A stretch of DNA of 64,000 nucleotides from Neocallimastix lanati (nom. inval.) (lineage: Eukaryota > Neocallimastigomycota > Neocallimastigomycetes > Neocallimastigales > Neocallimastigaceae). The notes beneath the pieces were generated by a model. The model searched no databases. It was not told the origin of the DNA and worked only from the letters and a program-made list of their open reading frames with translations. The number at the start of each line of letters is the position of its first letter. The stretch's first letter is position 1. The DNA lies in assembly GCA_016946835.1 (NCBI GenBank), contig JACVTC010000132.1, positions 1-64,000 on the forward strand, written 5' to 3'. Below are positions 49,961 through 61,708 of the stretch, piece by piece. A program made the translations under genes and the position numbers.

Positions 49961-51090
49961 TTTTATATTTTTTGAATTTCATTGAAATGGAATAAAATTT
50001 TTTGAAAAACTTAATATATTTAGGTTTAGACTATTAAATAAAAATAAGACAATTGTTAATATCTAATAAATATTAAAATAAAGTATGTCACTATTTCTTT
50101 TTAATATATAACTTATTATTAGTGTGAAAAAGTATAGAGACCTAGTTTCCCCTGTATCCTCAAGTTCAGAACGTCAAAATATTTTGAAAAAGTTGCTCAA
50201 CTGTTATTACTTTAGGAGACAGACAAAACATTAATATATAAAAAATATTTAAAATCTTATAAATAAAAAAAATTATTTTATTAAAGTGAGATATTTTTTC
50301 AAATGCATGAATTTTATGTTGGATTGGAGGAAATAGGTATACATTATAAATATTTCATAATAATTAAGAATTGTTTTTTGAAATATGTTATTATTATTAT
50401 TATTATTATTTAATTTTAATTTTATAAAATTATTATAAATTAAATAAATATTAAATAATTCAAATAATTTATAATATTTTCATTTCAATTTAATTGTCTT
50501 ATAAGCATAATTTATATAAAAATGAGTATAGAATAGCAAAAAAGAAAATATTTTATTAATTTTGAGAAATTTTTTTGAAATAAAATTCACTGACACCAAA
50601 AATTAGAAAATTTTATTTTTATTTGTAATTTATATTTAAATTGTTAAAAGTATTTCATATATATAATTATATTTAAAAATCATATTTTTAAATTTTTGAT
50701 AACAATTTTAATTAAAAATAAAGAAAATAATTTTTCAAAATTATTTGCGGCTTGAATCTTTAAAGGTACAATAATTAAAAAAAAATTTTTTTAATTATGG
50801 AAATAAATAATTTAAATGAAAAAAAAACTTCCAACCTAATACTAAAAGTTCTATGAAGTATTATTACTGATCTTTAAATAAAAAATAAATTAGCTTAATC
50901 TATTACTTAGCTTTTGTTTTACTAAACTATCTATTTCTAGTTTTTTAATTATAGATTAATATTATTGTAATATGTAGGTTTACTGTCAACTGAAATAACT
51001 AATAATAAGTTTGAAATAAATTAAAATAATTTAGCACCTCACTATTCGAGTTGTACAAAGGAAAGTATTATTATTCTCAATTATAAAATA
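49961..51090. other. AT-rich intergenic DNA
   Basis: Contains an (ATT)n run near 50388-50410. No feature beyond short repeats. Confidence 0.6.
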
Positions 51091-51096
51091 ACTATT

Positions 51097-51278
51097 CAAC
51101 ATTTAAAGAATATAATACATCACTATTTACTTAATTCATTAATAGGAGGCTTGGTTTATATTAATTTTTATAATTTATTTTGTTAATAAAACATTTTGAT
51201 AATACAATTAAATTTAATAGTAATACCTGTACGTTACAGATTTAATTACATGATTTACTTATACATGTAAATAATTTA
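51097..51278 (-). repeat. LTR of the minus-strand Ty3/gypsy element (3' side)
   Basis: It aligns with 54969-55138. Shared runs include caacatttaaagaat versus caacacttaaagaat, aggcttggtttat in both, and acatgatttacttatacatg versus atatgacttacttatatatg. The two flank a minus-strand pol relic, as an LTR pair should. The true ends may lie up to ~100 bp further out. Confidence 0.75.
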
Positions 51279-54200
51279 ATAACCAGGTAATTATTTAATT
51301 ATTGTTAACTTATTAATCATTTAACAATAAATTATCTAACAAAAAACACAAATAATAAATTATAATTATTATTAATATTGTATAAAAAATTTAATGTACA
51401 TTAATTATATGAAATTTGACCATGACTTTATATAAATGATCAAGCTATTGCTAACTATTTATACATTCATAATTTAACCATAAGGATATAGCAATATTGC
51501 CTTAATTTTACCTTATATTCGTTATTAGGTCTCTAACAAGAAGCGAATTACTAATTATTGACATTTGCAATGAATTGACTATTTTCAAAATTTTGTGAAT
51601 TCTCAAGCACTTTTACATAAAAAGGTTTATCATCAATTATGTCAGAATTTAAGCATTCTTGCTTACTTTCCCTAAATGAAAATAAGTAATGATATTAGTT
51701 TTGTGGCTTTCAAGAACCTAATATATAAATAATAGTTCTTTTCCATGTGCGAGCTGATAGATAATTTATAAAAGGGTATCGAATTATAATTCTCGAGTTT
51801 TTTTAACCGTACTTTGTCCAACTATCTGTACCTCTGGTAGTTATCTGTTAGGCTTTTGTCTATATTGTCTATGTATCTTTTTGTGAGATCTCTAGAATAT
51901 GATTGATATCCTAGATTATTCACGAAATCCATATATGTCCCTTAAAAAGGCATTTCCTTTCTTGATTTCATTAATACCATACTGAAGCCAATTAGGTGTA
52001 TCAAATTGGATAATTCATTACAGCGTACTAAAATACAGAATGTCCTTCTGGTTTCCTTTAAAAATCCATTCTCTTTTTAATATTTCTTTTCATTATTAAG
52101 TCTAGTTGAAACCAATATTTGGGATCCTAATAACTATATCATATTCTTTATCGATGTCATCTTTATGAATATTGCAGATTTTACAGGCTTTGATGTAGCC
52201 TTATATAACCTTATTCATTTTTGACCGTTAGAAATTTCTGGTGACCATATCTGTTGTTTAATCTATCCCCAAATAGCCTAAGCATTTTGAATGGTATTTA
52301 AATTGAATTATCTCTAAATAGTGAAGGTACGTACTCCTATTCTGGATTTTCCTTTATTACTAAAAGAGCATCTACTTCTCGTAAAGGGTTTTTATTGCAG
52401 CTATTTATACTTCTTTCAACTAAATATTAAATTATTTCTGAGTCATTTTATTTTGTCGGTGAGCCAGATTGATATAATCCACAAAGTTCGCAGTTACAGA
52501 TAATTATTTGGTTTTTCCATCATCTTCATTAAATCCTGCCACTTGGTCAAGTCATAAAGGACTATTCTCATCAAAATCCTCACCTTCTCTCTTTACTCTC
52601 AAGAGAACATTTTTCCAGGTCTATAAACTATCTAAAACTAGTATATGGAAAATAATTCTTGACACCTGATTTGACTAGTATTTAGTAATTGCGATTTGGT
52701 GGCGAACATCAAATTTCAATAATCTTTATAAACATTAATCTTATGCTTTGCACCATGAAGCAATTGTCGTCATTTGGTGGATTCCGTCTTTATTGCTAAT
52801 AGTTTTTTTTCTGTAATTTAATAATTAAATTAGTCTTGCTAGGTGTCTTATAACAGTAGTAGATCGGATGAAAGGTTTTGTCGTTTCTATTTTGTAGCAA
52901 TACTCTTTCTATATAATAATTAACAGAATCATATATGACAAAGAACTATTTGTCGTGGTCAGGAAAAGTTAGCACTGGCTGGGAGGAAAGAACTTCATTC
53001 AATTAATTTAATAAGTATGCTTCGAACATGATCTAAATCTTCCTCTAACGTTTATTAGAATGCTACTATACTACTCTGTCATCTAAGTAGACTTGCAGTA
53101 CTTCCTAATATCTTCACTAAAACTATTGTTGACAAAAATTTTAATTACTGTGGATGCCTTGGTTAACTCAAAAATATTACCATATACTCAAAATGACTAA
53201 ACTTTGTATTAAATATTGTTTTATATTCGTCACTCTTTTATATTTATATTAAGTTATAGGAAAATTTCAGATTAAATTTGAAAATCGCTACACTTCTTTT
53301 ATACTCATATAAACTACACTAAATCTAGGAATAGACTATTTTTTTCTTTTGACTCATTTGTTCAGTTTCATGTAGTCGTAATTCACCTGATTTTTTCGTC
53401 AAGAATAACGCTGGATACCTGCAGAATATATTGACATAATAAATTCCTTAGTTAAGTTCTAGTCAATGTATTCCTTTAAACCTTTTTCTTCCCTTTGACT
53501 AGAAGGGTAAATTGATCCTTTATAATGTGTTGTATAAAGATCGAAATCTATATTACTTTAATAAAGCTTGTGATTTTACCTTCTCTTCTTCAACTTTATC
53601 TTAAGTATTATTCTGTACTATATATAAGCTATCACCTTCACATTTTCGTAGTGAGTCTACATCTGGTAGTTGTGGTCTTTCACCAGCAATCTTATAAACT
53701 TATTGAGGCTGCCCTTGGACATCTACCTATTGGTATATCAGGTGTCAATCAGTGAATTTTGATGTTAATATAATGGTTAATGTCATAGCCACTCCTACAT
53801 CTCGTTGTAAAGTCACATAAGTTGGCTCTATTGGTGAGTTCATCAACCATGTTTACCTTTATTTTGAACTCATCCGTTACATGTGGTATCGATACTTTAC
53901 CATTATCAGTAGTAAATGACTAAAATTAATTTTAAAACTTAAATTTAATTTTTAGCTAACTGTAAATGGATCGTCACATCATTTAATTATATCGCCTATT
54001 TGGTATTACTTTTAAGCAATTCATTATAATATTTCAATAGACTTGGCTTGATGAAACGTCTGGTAATTTACCAAAATAATGGTTTAGACTATTCATAAAC
54101 ATTTTTTCATACCTTCTTTAACCATTGAATATTGGAATGTAACTTTCGTACTCCGCAGAGTATGCATCAGTGATCACTACATTCTCGATTTAGCATTTTC

Positions 54201-54968
54201 TAAACACTTGTGGTGTTGGTCGGTACTGTATCTTAAGGCCGTAACCTTTAGTATTAATATAAGGTTGAATAGATTTATTAATCGGCAACTACCCATTCTC
54301 TTGAGTTCCCCATGCTAAATATCCAAACCTTTCATCCTCTTTTTGTTGTGTTTGATTTAACTCAATTAATCTTTCGATATTTTCTTCTAATTCATTATAA
54401 TACAACTTTTTCTAATTTTTATTCTCTTCTAATAATAATTCAATATTATAAATTTATGGATCCCTTTTTTTTGAGGTCTTGCTGGAATTTCTTTCTTTTT
54501 TCCTGGTCTTCTCTCAGGTAGGTTTCAATATTATAAATTTCATATTTAACGACTACTTCTTTTCCTTTTCCACGGTAATCTGCTAGGTTAGGATTTCATC
54601 CATTATACGAAGTTCAGCCACTCTAGCCTGACTGCCTGTTTCATCGTTTGCCACTCTCTACTCAACTTCACCAAACCACTTGTCTAACTTGTATAAAGTG
54701 GTTTAGCTCTCGTCTCATTTTTTTGAAAATTTATTTTCATTTTGATTTTACATAGCATCTAATTTTGATGACATTTGTTACTGACAACTAAGTAACATGA
54801 TTTTTATCTTTTCCATCCACCTGTTTATCAATGAAAAAAAATCAAGAGCTCCAATATTATTATTATTAATTGGACTTAGATTGTTATACGCCACTACTTG
54901 CTTTTCTATAGTATTCGTCTCTTTCATATTTCACGAGTTTTATTACTCAATAATTAATACTAATAATT
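51279..54968 (-). pseudogene. Old Ty3/gypsy internal region (gag?-pol), heavily decayed
   Basis: Minus-strand translation in shifting frames recovers the pol order. The RT N-terminus is near 53500-53350 (G-L-K-E-Y-I-D, then N-L-T-K-E-F-I). The active site Y-L-D-D is at 53078-53089. The RNase H region at about 52990-52650 includes L-T-F-P-D-H-D-K and K-T-P-S-K-T-N-L-I. An integrase zinc finger at about 52495-52475 reads C-N-C-E-L-C, and integrase sequence near 52020-51960 reads C-N-E-L-S-N-L-I-H. The gag portion (about 54770-54450) keeps only a charged stretch. Frameshifts occur every few dozen codons, so this is the oldest element in the window. The phrasing L-x-E-Y-I-D fits the chromovirus-like gypsy branch, but the lineage is inference. 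Confidence 0.75.
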
Positions 54969-55138
54969 CAACACTTAAAGAATAAAACACAGCACTATTT
55001 ACTCTATTAATTAATAGAAGGCTTGGTTTATGCTAAATATTAATAATTTGTTAATATAGTAATTTACTTTTTATTAATAATAAAATATTTTTGATTAATT
55101 TAATTATATGACTTACTTATATATGTCAATAATTTTAA
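54969..55138 (-). repeat. LTR of the minus-strand Ty3/gypsy element (5' side)
   Basis: Partner of 51097-51278 by direct alignment of several blocks in the same order. Divergence between the two is large, consistent with the decay of the internal region. Confidence 0.75.
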
Positions 55139-55620
55139 AATTGAGTAAATAAAAATAAATATTAAAAAATTAATATACAAATATTATAGGTAATTAAACT
55201 AAATGCTCTTGAATACATTTCATAACAATAAGTACATTATTCGATAGCTATCTTTTTACCATGTGTCCGTTATACAAAGTTTAGGCTTTTATACAGTAAA
55301 TATAAATATATGAAATATGCTAAATAATTTATTTTACCGATGTTAATATATTTATTATTTAAAAACATTAAACGTAAAAATAATTATGAAATTGATAATT
55401 TTTATGTTCTAAAAATAAATAATTCAATATTTATTTGAATAATAATAATCGTACTTCAGTAAATTTAATTAATAATAATTCAATATCCAACAGCGAAATA
55501 TTATAATCAAACTCAAATAAAAAAATATATAATAAAAGAAATAATTCAAAAGTAAACATAAAAATGCAAAATTATTATAAATAAAATCTAAAGAACAAAA
55601 AGAAACTTTAAATTAGCTTA
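55139..55620. other. AT-rich spacer
   Basis: No reading frame. It may include outer LTR sequence of the gypsy element on its left or the start of the copia element on its right. Confidence 0.5.
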
Positions 55621-56960
55621 ATAAAAGAATTAAAATGGAATATTTAAACAATAATAATAAACTTAATAGTGAAAAGGTTATTTCTATGAATAACAAAAAT
55701 AATAATAGCGAATTAATAAAAAAAATTAGTTATAAGTAATCATAATATTGAGAATCATCAAGCTAGAAAATTAAAATCCTTCAATATAAAAGATATACTT
55801 CTGATTAGATAGTAATAACAAAAGTAAACAAACTTGAATTAAAAATAAAGCATGGCAGAACCTCTAATAAAATAATAAAATATTTCAAATTAAAAGATAA
55901 TTTTACGAATAATGTTTCTATTGTGAAAATAGTTATTTAAAAGTTTATTGATCCATGTAACTATTAAAAATTTTTATATGAAAGATAAAGAATAGGGTTA
56001 GGTTAATAGTAAGATAGTTAAATATAAAGCTAAATCAGTAACAAGTGGAATTAACCAAATATATAAAATTGATTATAATAATACATTTTCCTAAAGATTC
56101 AGACGTGATACTTTTAGATCAATTATTTCTATTGTAATTCAAAATTACTTTAATATTTACTGGAAGGATATTAAATTTGCTTATCTTAATTCAAAATAAG
56201 ATGAAGAAATTTATGTATTGATGCTTAAGAGTATAAAATAAAAAGGATTTTATAAATTATATAAAGCATTATATGGTCTAAAACAACAGGGTAGAATACG
56301 GAATGAATCATTAAATAAGACATTATTGAAACTAAATTTTAAGAGATTTATAAGTGTCCCATATATATACATAAAAAACATAAGTATTATTAAATAAATT
56401 TTTCATCAGTTGTATATATCGATAGAATAATCGTTGCAAGTACAAATGATGAAATAATTTAATCTACACTTGTGGGTGAAGTTGATTTCATAATATAAAT
56501 TAAGATTATAAAATATAAGGATGGTTATTTGATTCAATATCATTTTTAATACAGATATGTTTGTTATATATAATTTAAAAATAAATATAATGGTTGATTT
56601 GATTATCAGCTTCACTACAATCAATTGCTCTTCTAATTTGTAAATTTATAGCAAATAAGTATTTAGAGTTACATCTAAAATAAATTTTTCGTTCTAATAA
56701 GTCCAAATAATATTATTGCAATCTCCCAATAAAATACATTTGTATCTGAATGTTTACTGATTATGAGACATTCTTTGGATTTATTATTTTTTGATATGAA
56801 TTCTAGTATTATATTGATTAATCAATATTACACCACTAACTATCCTTTAATCCCCATGAACCATTTTCATCAGTATATCTGACTTCTGGATTTACGAAAA
56901 ATTAAGATGAGTATCCTAAAACGTTAAATGAACATTTAACATAACCACTAGCACATAGAT
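55621..56960 (+). pseudogene. Ty1/copia reverse transcriptase relic
   Basis: Plus-strand translation near 56020-56460 recovers the copia RT order: I-N-Q-I-Y-K-I-D-Y-N-N-T-F-S, W-K-D-I-K-F-A-Y-L-N-S, D-E-E-I-Y-V, the hallmark Y-K-A-L-Y-G-L-K-Q-Q-G-R, P-Y-I-Y-I-K, and an active-site region reading Y-I-D-R-I-I-V-A-S-T-N. The catalytic second Asp of Y-x-D-D is Arg. In-frame TAA codons occur, one at S-K-stop-D-E-E where copia proteins often have a polar residue. Upstream (about 55630-55980) are Asn/Lys-rich broken frames that may be the integrase-RT linker. RNase H is not clearly recognised. Confidence 0.8.
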
Positions 56961-57612
56961 CACGTTTCCCCCATGAGTTTCAATACTTTAATTCCAAACT
57001 CATCTATATATTCAACTTGCGTATTTTGATTAGAATTTCATTTAACTCTATGTTTAGAAAATTTAGCTGATCAGGATAAATTATTATTTTTAATATATAT
57101 ACTAATGGTATGATATTTAAAAATTAATTTTATTCACTTAGCACTATCAATTATTGAACAAAAACTTAGTTTTTAATATTAAAATCTTGGTTTTTATTAT
57201 CTTTTATAAGAGTTAACAATAATAATTACTTTCTATTTAACAAAATACGTTACAATAACTTGAAATCTACAAGATGAAGATTTTTCGGTCTACCGCTGGT
57301 ATAGAGTTATATTCAAAACTATCATTTAGGAATCAATAATTAACAAATTTTGGACTTGTAATCACGGGCCACAATTTAAGGTTTTAATGAAAATTGTATC
57401 TAATAACTAGTATTAAAACAATTGAAAACTCTTTTCAATAATCAAAAAATAACCTTTCAAAATTAATATGTCATTTATTAAAATTAGTTTACTCGACTGT
57501 TACCATTTATAATTGGACAAAGATCTGGTCGACTTTACTGATAAAATTATAAAATTATTAATTTTGAGAAAACAAAAAACCAAAAAAAAAAACCGAAAAA
57601 AAAATATTTATT
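56961..57612. other. Spacer between copia relic and gypsy fragment
   Basis: No coding frame. About 57470-57600 may be LTR or leader of the following gag (it holds tggacaaagatctggtcgac near 57514, a possible primer-binding region, not matched to a tRNA) and ends in A-rich sequence. Confidence 0.4.
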
Positions 57613-58240
57613 TTGAAAGAGTTAGAAATGAGGTTTGATCGATTATCCTTAGAAGAGATAATGGGTCAAGAAAATGATTTAAATTTCGGAGTGGTAAACA
57701 AACCACCATCATTCACCAGAAGAAATCAAGATCTTGAAGGCTTCCTAACTATGGTTGAATTAACCATGGAATCAAAGCCAAACCAATTTCAAGACGAAAG
57801 AAGTAAAGTGCGATTTCTTATGTCTTGCATGCTTGGAAAATCTTTGGAATGGGGTTTCTTGCCTATGTAGAAATAATAATCCGTTACTTAACTCAAACGA
57901 TGATTTTGTGAAAGAATTAAAATCAAATTTCGGTAATTATACAAGTGAGTCTATAGTTGCAAATAAAAAACTGTGTAATATTTATCCGAAGAAGAATGGG
58001 CACGTATTTGAATATATAGCAGAATTTCAAAGGATCGCTCAATATTCTGATTTTAATGAAAGTACAAAAATTTATATGATTATTAGAAGATTAAAACAAC
58101 CATTAAAAGAAAAACTTGCTCCAAATCCTAGATATTTTGTTAGGTTAAATACTATTTTATTAAAAATAGGGCGTTTATTTCCTATGCAAACAAACAGGAT
58201 ATTTCAAATTCAATTGTCCAAAAAAGATTAAACCGAAAAA
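57613..58240 (+). pseudogene. Ty3/gypsy gag fragment (plus strand)
   Basis: The retrotransposon-gag fold is recognisable: P-P-S-F-T-R-R-N-Q-D-L-E-G-F, F-Q-D-E-R-S-K-V-R-F-L-M-S-C-M-L-G-K-S-L-E-W, then after a frameshift near 57855 F-E-Y-I-A-E-F-Q-R-I-A-Q-Y-S. The first ATG in frame is at 57628. A zinc knuckle remnant near 58170-58215 reads Y-F-L-C-K-Q-T-G-Y-F-K-F-N-C, so the first Cys and the His of CCHC are both Tyr. The minus-strand gag at 58.86-59.7 kb is homologous (Y-S-x-F-N-E-S-x-K-I). Confidence 0.85.
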
Positions 58241-58870
58241 CTTTAGATTGATCATGAAAGGAAATGATACTGATGATAGTGTTTGAGGTAACTCTTCAAA
58301 TATGAGAAGAATAAGAACGTGAAGAACTTTTAATGATGAGGGAAGTTACTTTAGATAACAAATATCACCAACAACCAAATATTTTAGATCTTTTTTTTAT
58401 CAAAACTAATGAGATTGAAGAAAGTAAGGTTAAAGTAATTATTGACTCTAGCTCCAATTTAAATTTTATCCATTCCTAAGTCGTAAAGAAACTTAGTATT
58501 AAGACAGAAATAATCAATAAATATTTTAGCTCCTCAGGATTTGGATATGGGATCTCTAATGTCACTAAAGAAACTGAAAAATGTATTCTATGCTATAAAA
58601 ACCACTTAGAAATTATTCAGTTCTAGTACTCCGAAACTCAGATGTAGACCTGATTCTAGGACTACCTTGGATTGTTAAGAACAGTACAAGCAATTACTAT
58701 GATGCTAAAAAATACCTTTTAGTTCTGGTTTCTGTTCTAGCTATTGTAATAATGGGAAAAGAAAAAAAAGCAAAGGAAAAAGGACTACTAAGAGAAATGA
58801 GATGGCTTTTCTTGAACAAGAAGTGGCCGAAGAAGAGGGATCTTCATTTGGAACTTTATTGAACATTTTG
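58241..58870 (+). pseudogene. Ty3/gypsy protease fragment (plus strand)
   Basis: Following the gag, a retropepsin-like motif reads V-I-I-D-S-S-S-N-L-N-F-I-H (around 58436-58474). The Asp is kept, but the Gly of the triad is Ser. A later block reads D-L-I-L-G-L-P-W-I-V-K-N, typical of the protease C-terminal part, and then a Lys/Glu-rich linker. Stops and frameshifts are frequent. The fragment ends where a minus-strand gag begins, so RT, RNase H and integrase are missing. Confidence 0.75.
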
Positions 58871-59702
58871 AAGTTTTTTTAGCTTTATTTTATTTGGGCA
58901 ATTAAATTGCATGTGTCCAGCTTTACCATATTTGAAACATAGTACCTTCTTTCTTCTTTCTTCAATATTTGATTCTTTTTCAATATAGTTCTTGTTGTGT
59001 GATGGAAAATATCTTGTGACTTTTTGACCTTTTTTAATGCGATAAAGATCCACATCCATTGGATCATCTTGATTATATTTTCTACGGTCTTGATGAGTTA
59101 AGTAATATTCTTGGATATCATTTCTCTTGGTAAGACTTTCTATATTCACAGATTCACTAAAAAGCTGAAATAAATTGTTGGGATTTGGATTTACGAGAGT
59201 TAAGCGTTCTCTCATCTTGGGATGGAGTCCTTTATTATACATAAATATTTTTGAGGATTCATTAAAGTTCGAGTATTGGCTTATCTTCTGGAATGAAATG
59301 ATGTATTCCATAAAGTGGCCATATTTGAACTGACGAGTTTCCCATTAGCGACAGCAGCATCAATGTCAGGGTCGCAAAAGTTTCTTCTTGGTTCATTAAT
59401 GAAGTTCTCATAGTTTCTAAGAACTTCGTTATTATTCCTCCGCAAGCAAGATGCCCAGTTAAGTGCTCTTCCAGTACAATATGAAATAACAAACATGACT
59501 TTCCTTCTATCATCGGGGAACCTTTGTGGATTTGCCTCGATAGCTAACTCTATCCTTGTCAAAATCCATCGAGATCTTTCTTAGTTCCCGAGAATAAGGG
59601 AGGGTCGTTGATAATCTTCAGTTGAGGAGCTATATTAGGTTGTTGTTCCATTTGATCCTCTGGACTTAAATTTTGAAATATGAAATTCACTTCTTCCAAC
59701 TT
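58856..59702 (-). pseudogene. Ty3/gypsy gag (minus strand)
   Basis: Starting near 59702 the minus strand reads F-Q-N-L-S-P-E-D-Q-M-E and P-P-L-F-S-G-T-K-K-D-L-D-G-F. After a frameshift near 59570 it continues T-R-I-E-L-A-I-E-A-N and F-P-D-D-R-R-K-V-M-F, then from 59311 to 58856 after a further shift. The C-terminal zinc knuckle reads C-F-K-Y-G-K-A-G-H-M-Q-F-N-C: the second Cys is Tyr. It is related to, but diverged from, the plus-strand gag at 57.6 kb. Its pol is not downstream, because the opposite-strand fragment begins there. It is better preserved than its neighbours. Confidence 0.85.
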
Positions 59703-60661
59703 GATTAATTTATTTATCTACTCAAATTTCAACTAATATTTTATTGATTTTTTCTGACCTGCCTATTTATTGAGGTATTTACTTATATAATTTATTTTAT
59801 TTATTATTAATTATTTTCTATTAATTAATTATTATTATATTAATATTATACTATTATTCATAAAGTATTCAGTACAATATCAAATTGTAAAGGTGTGTGA
59901 CGAGTAAACAAAAAAAATATAATATAATATAATAATATTAACTGATATGGCATAGAAGAAACACAATAGAAATAAAAGACCGTGAAGATAAAGCGCAATA
60001 AGACAACACAGTAAAGGTAAACACAATAAAAACTAAACACAATAGTAGAAACCAATCACAATAGTAGAAACTACACAATTTAAACAAATAAAAATAAGTA
60101 AATTCTTTTATTAATAAATTCTTTTATTAATTATAAATTTCTTTTATGTTATTAATTGTAAAATAGTTAATAACTAATACATCAATTTAATCGAGAAAAA
60201 TTACATGTATTTATATTTTTTCTTATTACATTATTAATTTATAATGTTATTTAATAATATATATAAAGCTATTTATTTATAAATAAAAGATTTTTAATTA
60301 ATAATTTTATTATTTATTAATTTACTAAAACTAAAATTAATTTATTACACTATTTATTTTATTTATTACCTTAATACTAATAATAATTTTAATTATATAT
60401 TTAATATTGAAAAACAATTATTAATATTAACTATTTAAGATTATTCCTAAATTAATATTTAATTATTTAAAACTAAAATAGTTTAACTAAACTAATTAAT
60501 TAAAAAAATATTTTCAATTTAAAATAATAATTTAATTTTATTTCAATAAATTTTATTTCAATAAATTTTATATTATAAAAAAATTTCATATACATTAAAT
60601 AAACTAATTGTACAAAAAATTAAACTATTTAATGTATTAAAGATTTATTAAATCTTTACAC
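59703..60661. other. AT-rich spacer with short direct repeats
   Basis: About 59960-60075 holds four to five imperfect copies of an 18-20-bp unit around acacaata (clearest: cacaatagtagaaac at about 60037 and 60057). This may be LTR sequence of one of the flanking elements. The rest is A/T-rich with no gene; a 65-codon minus-strand frame here (59858-60055) is low-complexity. Confidence 0.6.
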
Positions 60662-61130
60662 ACAGTCTAGTTGAGGTCCATTAACCATATTTATAATTTG
60701 GGGTAATCCATGCCTACTAAATACATTAATTAGAAAATTAATGACATCTTGAGAAGTAGCTGATTGGTATGCTTCAGCTTCCGTCCATAACGTAAAATAA
60801 TCTACACAAACGATAATAAATCTATTTTCTTTTGAAGTAATCTTTAGAGGTCAAATAATATCCAATCTTAATCTGACAAAAGGTGTTTCTACTGGTGTCC
60901 TAAATTTTTCAATTAAATTTTGAGTAGGTTCCGGTCTGTTTAACTGACAAATTTTACAGATAGACATGTACTTCTTTATATCCAGAATCATATTTTTCCA
61001 ATAAAAGTTTTGTTTAATTCTGTCGAATGTCTTTCGTAATCATTCATGACCTATCTTATGGGTCATTCCAATTATTTTTTTTTTTCATATAGCTATCAAT
61101 TACTTGTCTAAGTTTATCTTTATCTCTAAT
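60662..61130 (-). pseudogene. Ty3/gypsy integrase, 3'-truncated (right element)
   Basis: The HHCC zinc finger is complete by residue: M-T-H, G-H-E, and S-I-C-K-I-C-Q-L-N-R-P, although one in-frame TGA lies within it. The core begins L-R-L-D-I-I (first Asp). It continues C-V-D-Y-F-T-L-W-T-E-A-E-A and I-N-F-L-I-N-V-F-S-R-H-G-L-P, matching the left element. The second catalytic Asp (T-D-N-G) is Val (M-V-N-G-P-Q), and homology ends at about 60670 before the Glu. The element is therefore truncated, probably by a deletion or later insertion. Confidence 0.82.
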
Positions 61131-61708
61131 GTAGGCCTAACCATCTATGGTTATAACTCTACCATTTAAAAATATTTTCATAAACTCAAAAATATATTTT
61201 TCATTTTCGTTTTCGCTTATAGTATTTAATGGGTTATTATTCGTGATATTACCATTATTTACAATATTATTTCTATTACTATTATCATTTTCTTCATCTA
61301 CAATTGCATTAACAATAATATTTTCTTTTCTTTTAATTCGTGACAACGCGTCAGCAATAATATTTGATTTCCATGGTTGATAAACAACTTCTACTTGCAA
61401 CTGACTAAACAAATTACACCAACGCGTGTTTACTAGTACTAAGTTCGCATTTTTTTATAATATACACTAGTGGTTGATGATCAGTATATAAAATCGTTTG
61501 AAATGAATTACCTAAAATATATGGTTTAAATTTTGTTATACTATAATAGGCTTCAGTTCCTAACTCCGTTATGGGATAATTATATTCAGATTTTTGTAAT
61601 GTACAACTAATGTAAAAAACTGGATGTTCCAACTTATCATCATATAATTGTAACAATACTCCACTAATTTCTTGATAACTAGCATTAAAACGAATTAAGA
61701 AAGGCTTA
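61131..61708 (-). pseudogene. Ty3/gypsy RNase H (right element)
   Basis: Two open stretches in different frames (61656-61414 and 61412-61137) cover RNase H and the tether to integrase. Motifs are I-S-G-V-L-L-Q-L-Y, H-P-V-F-Y-I-S-C-T-L-Q-K-S, I-T-E-L-G-T-E-A, L-Y-T-D-H-Q-P-L and then I-I-A-D-A-L-S-R-I. The first catalytic Asp position reads N (F-N-A-S versus T-D-A in the left copy). A frameshift lies near 61413. The first stretch has no ATG because it was part of a polyprotein. Confidence 0.85.

Noticed and set aside
52321-54985. Plus-strand frames of 60-76 codons at 52.3, 53.5, 54.3 and 54.8 kb
   Set aside because: They are antisense to the decayed minus-strand gypsy element.
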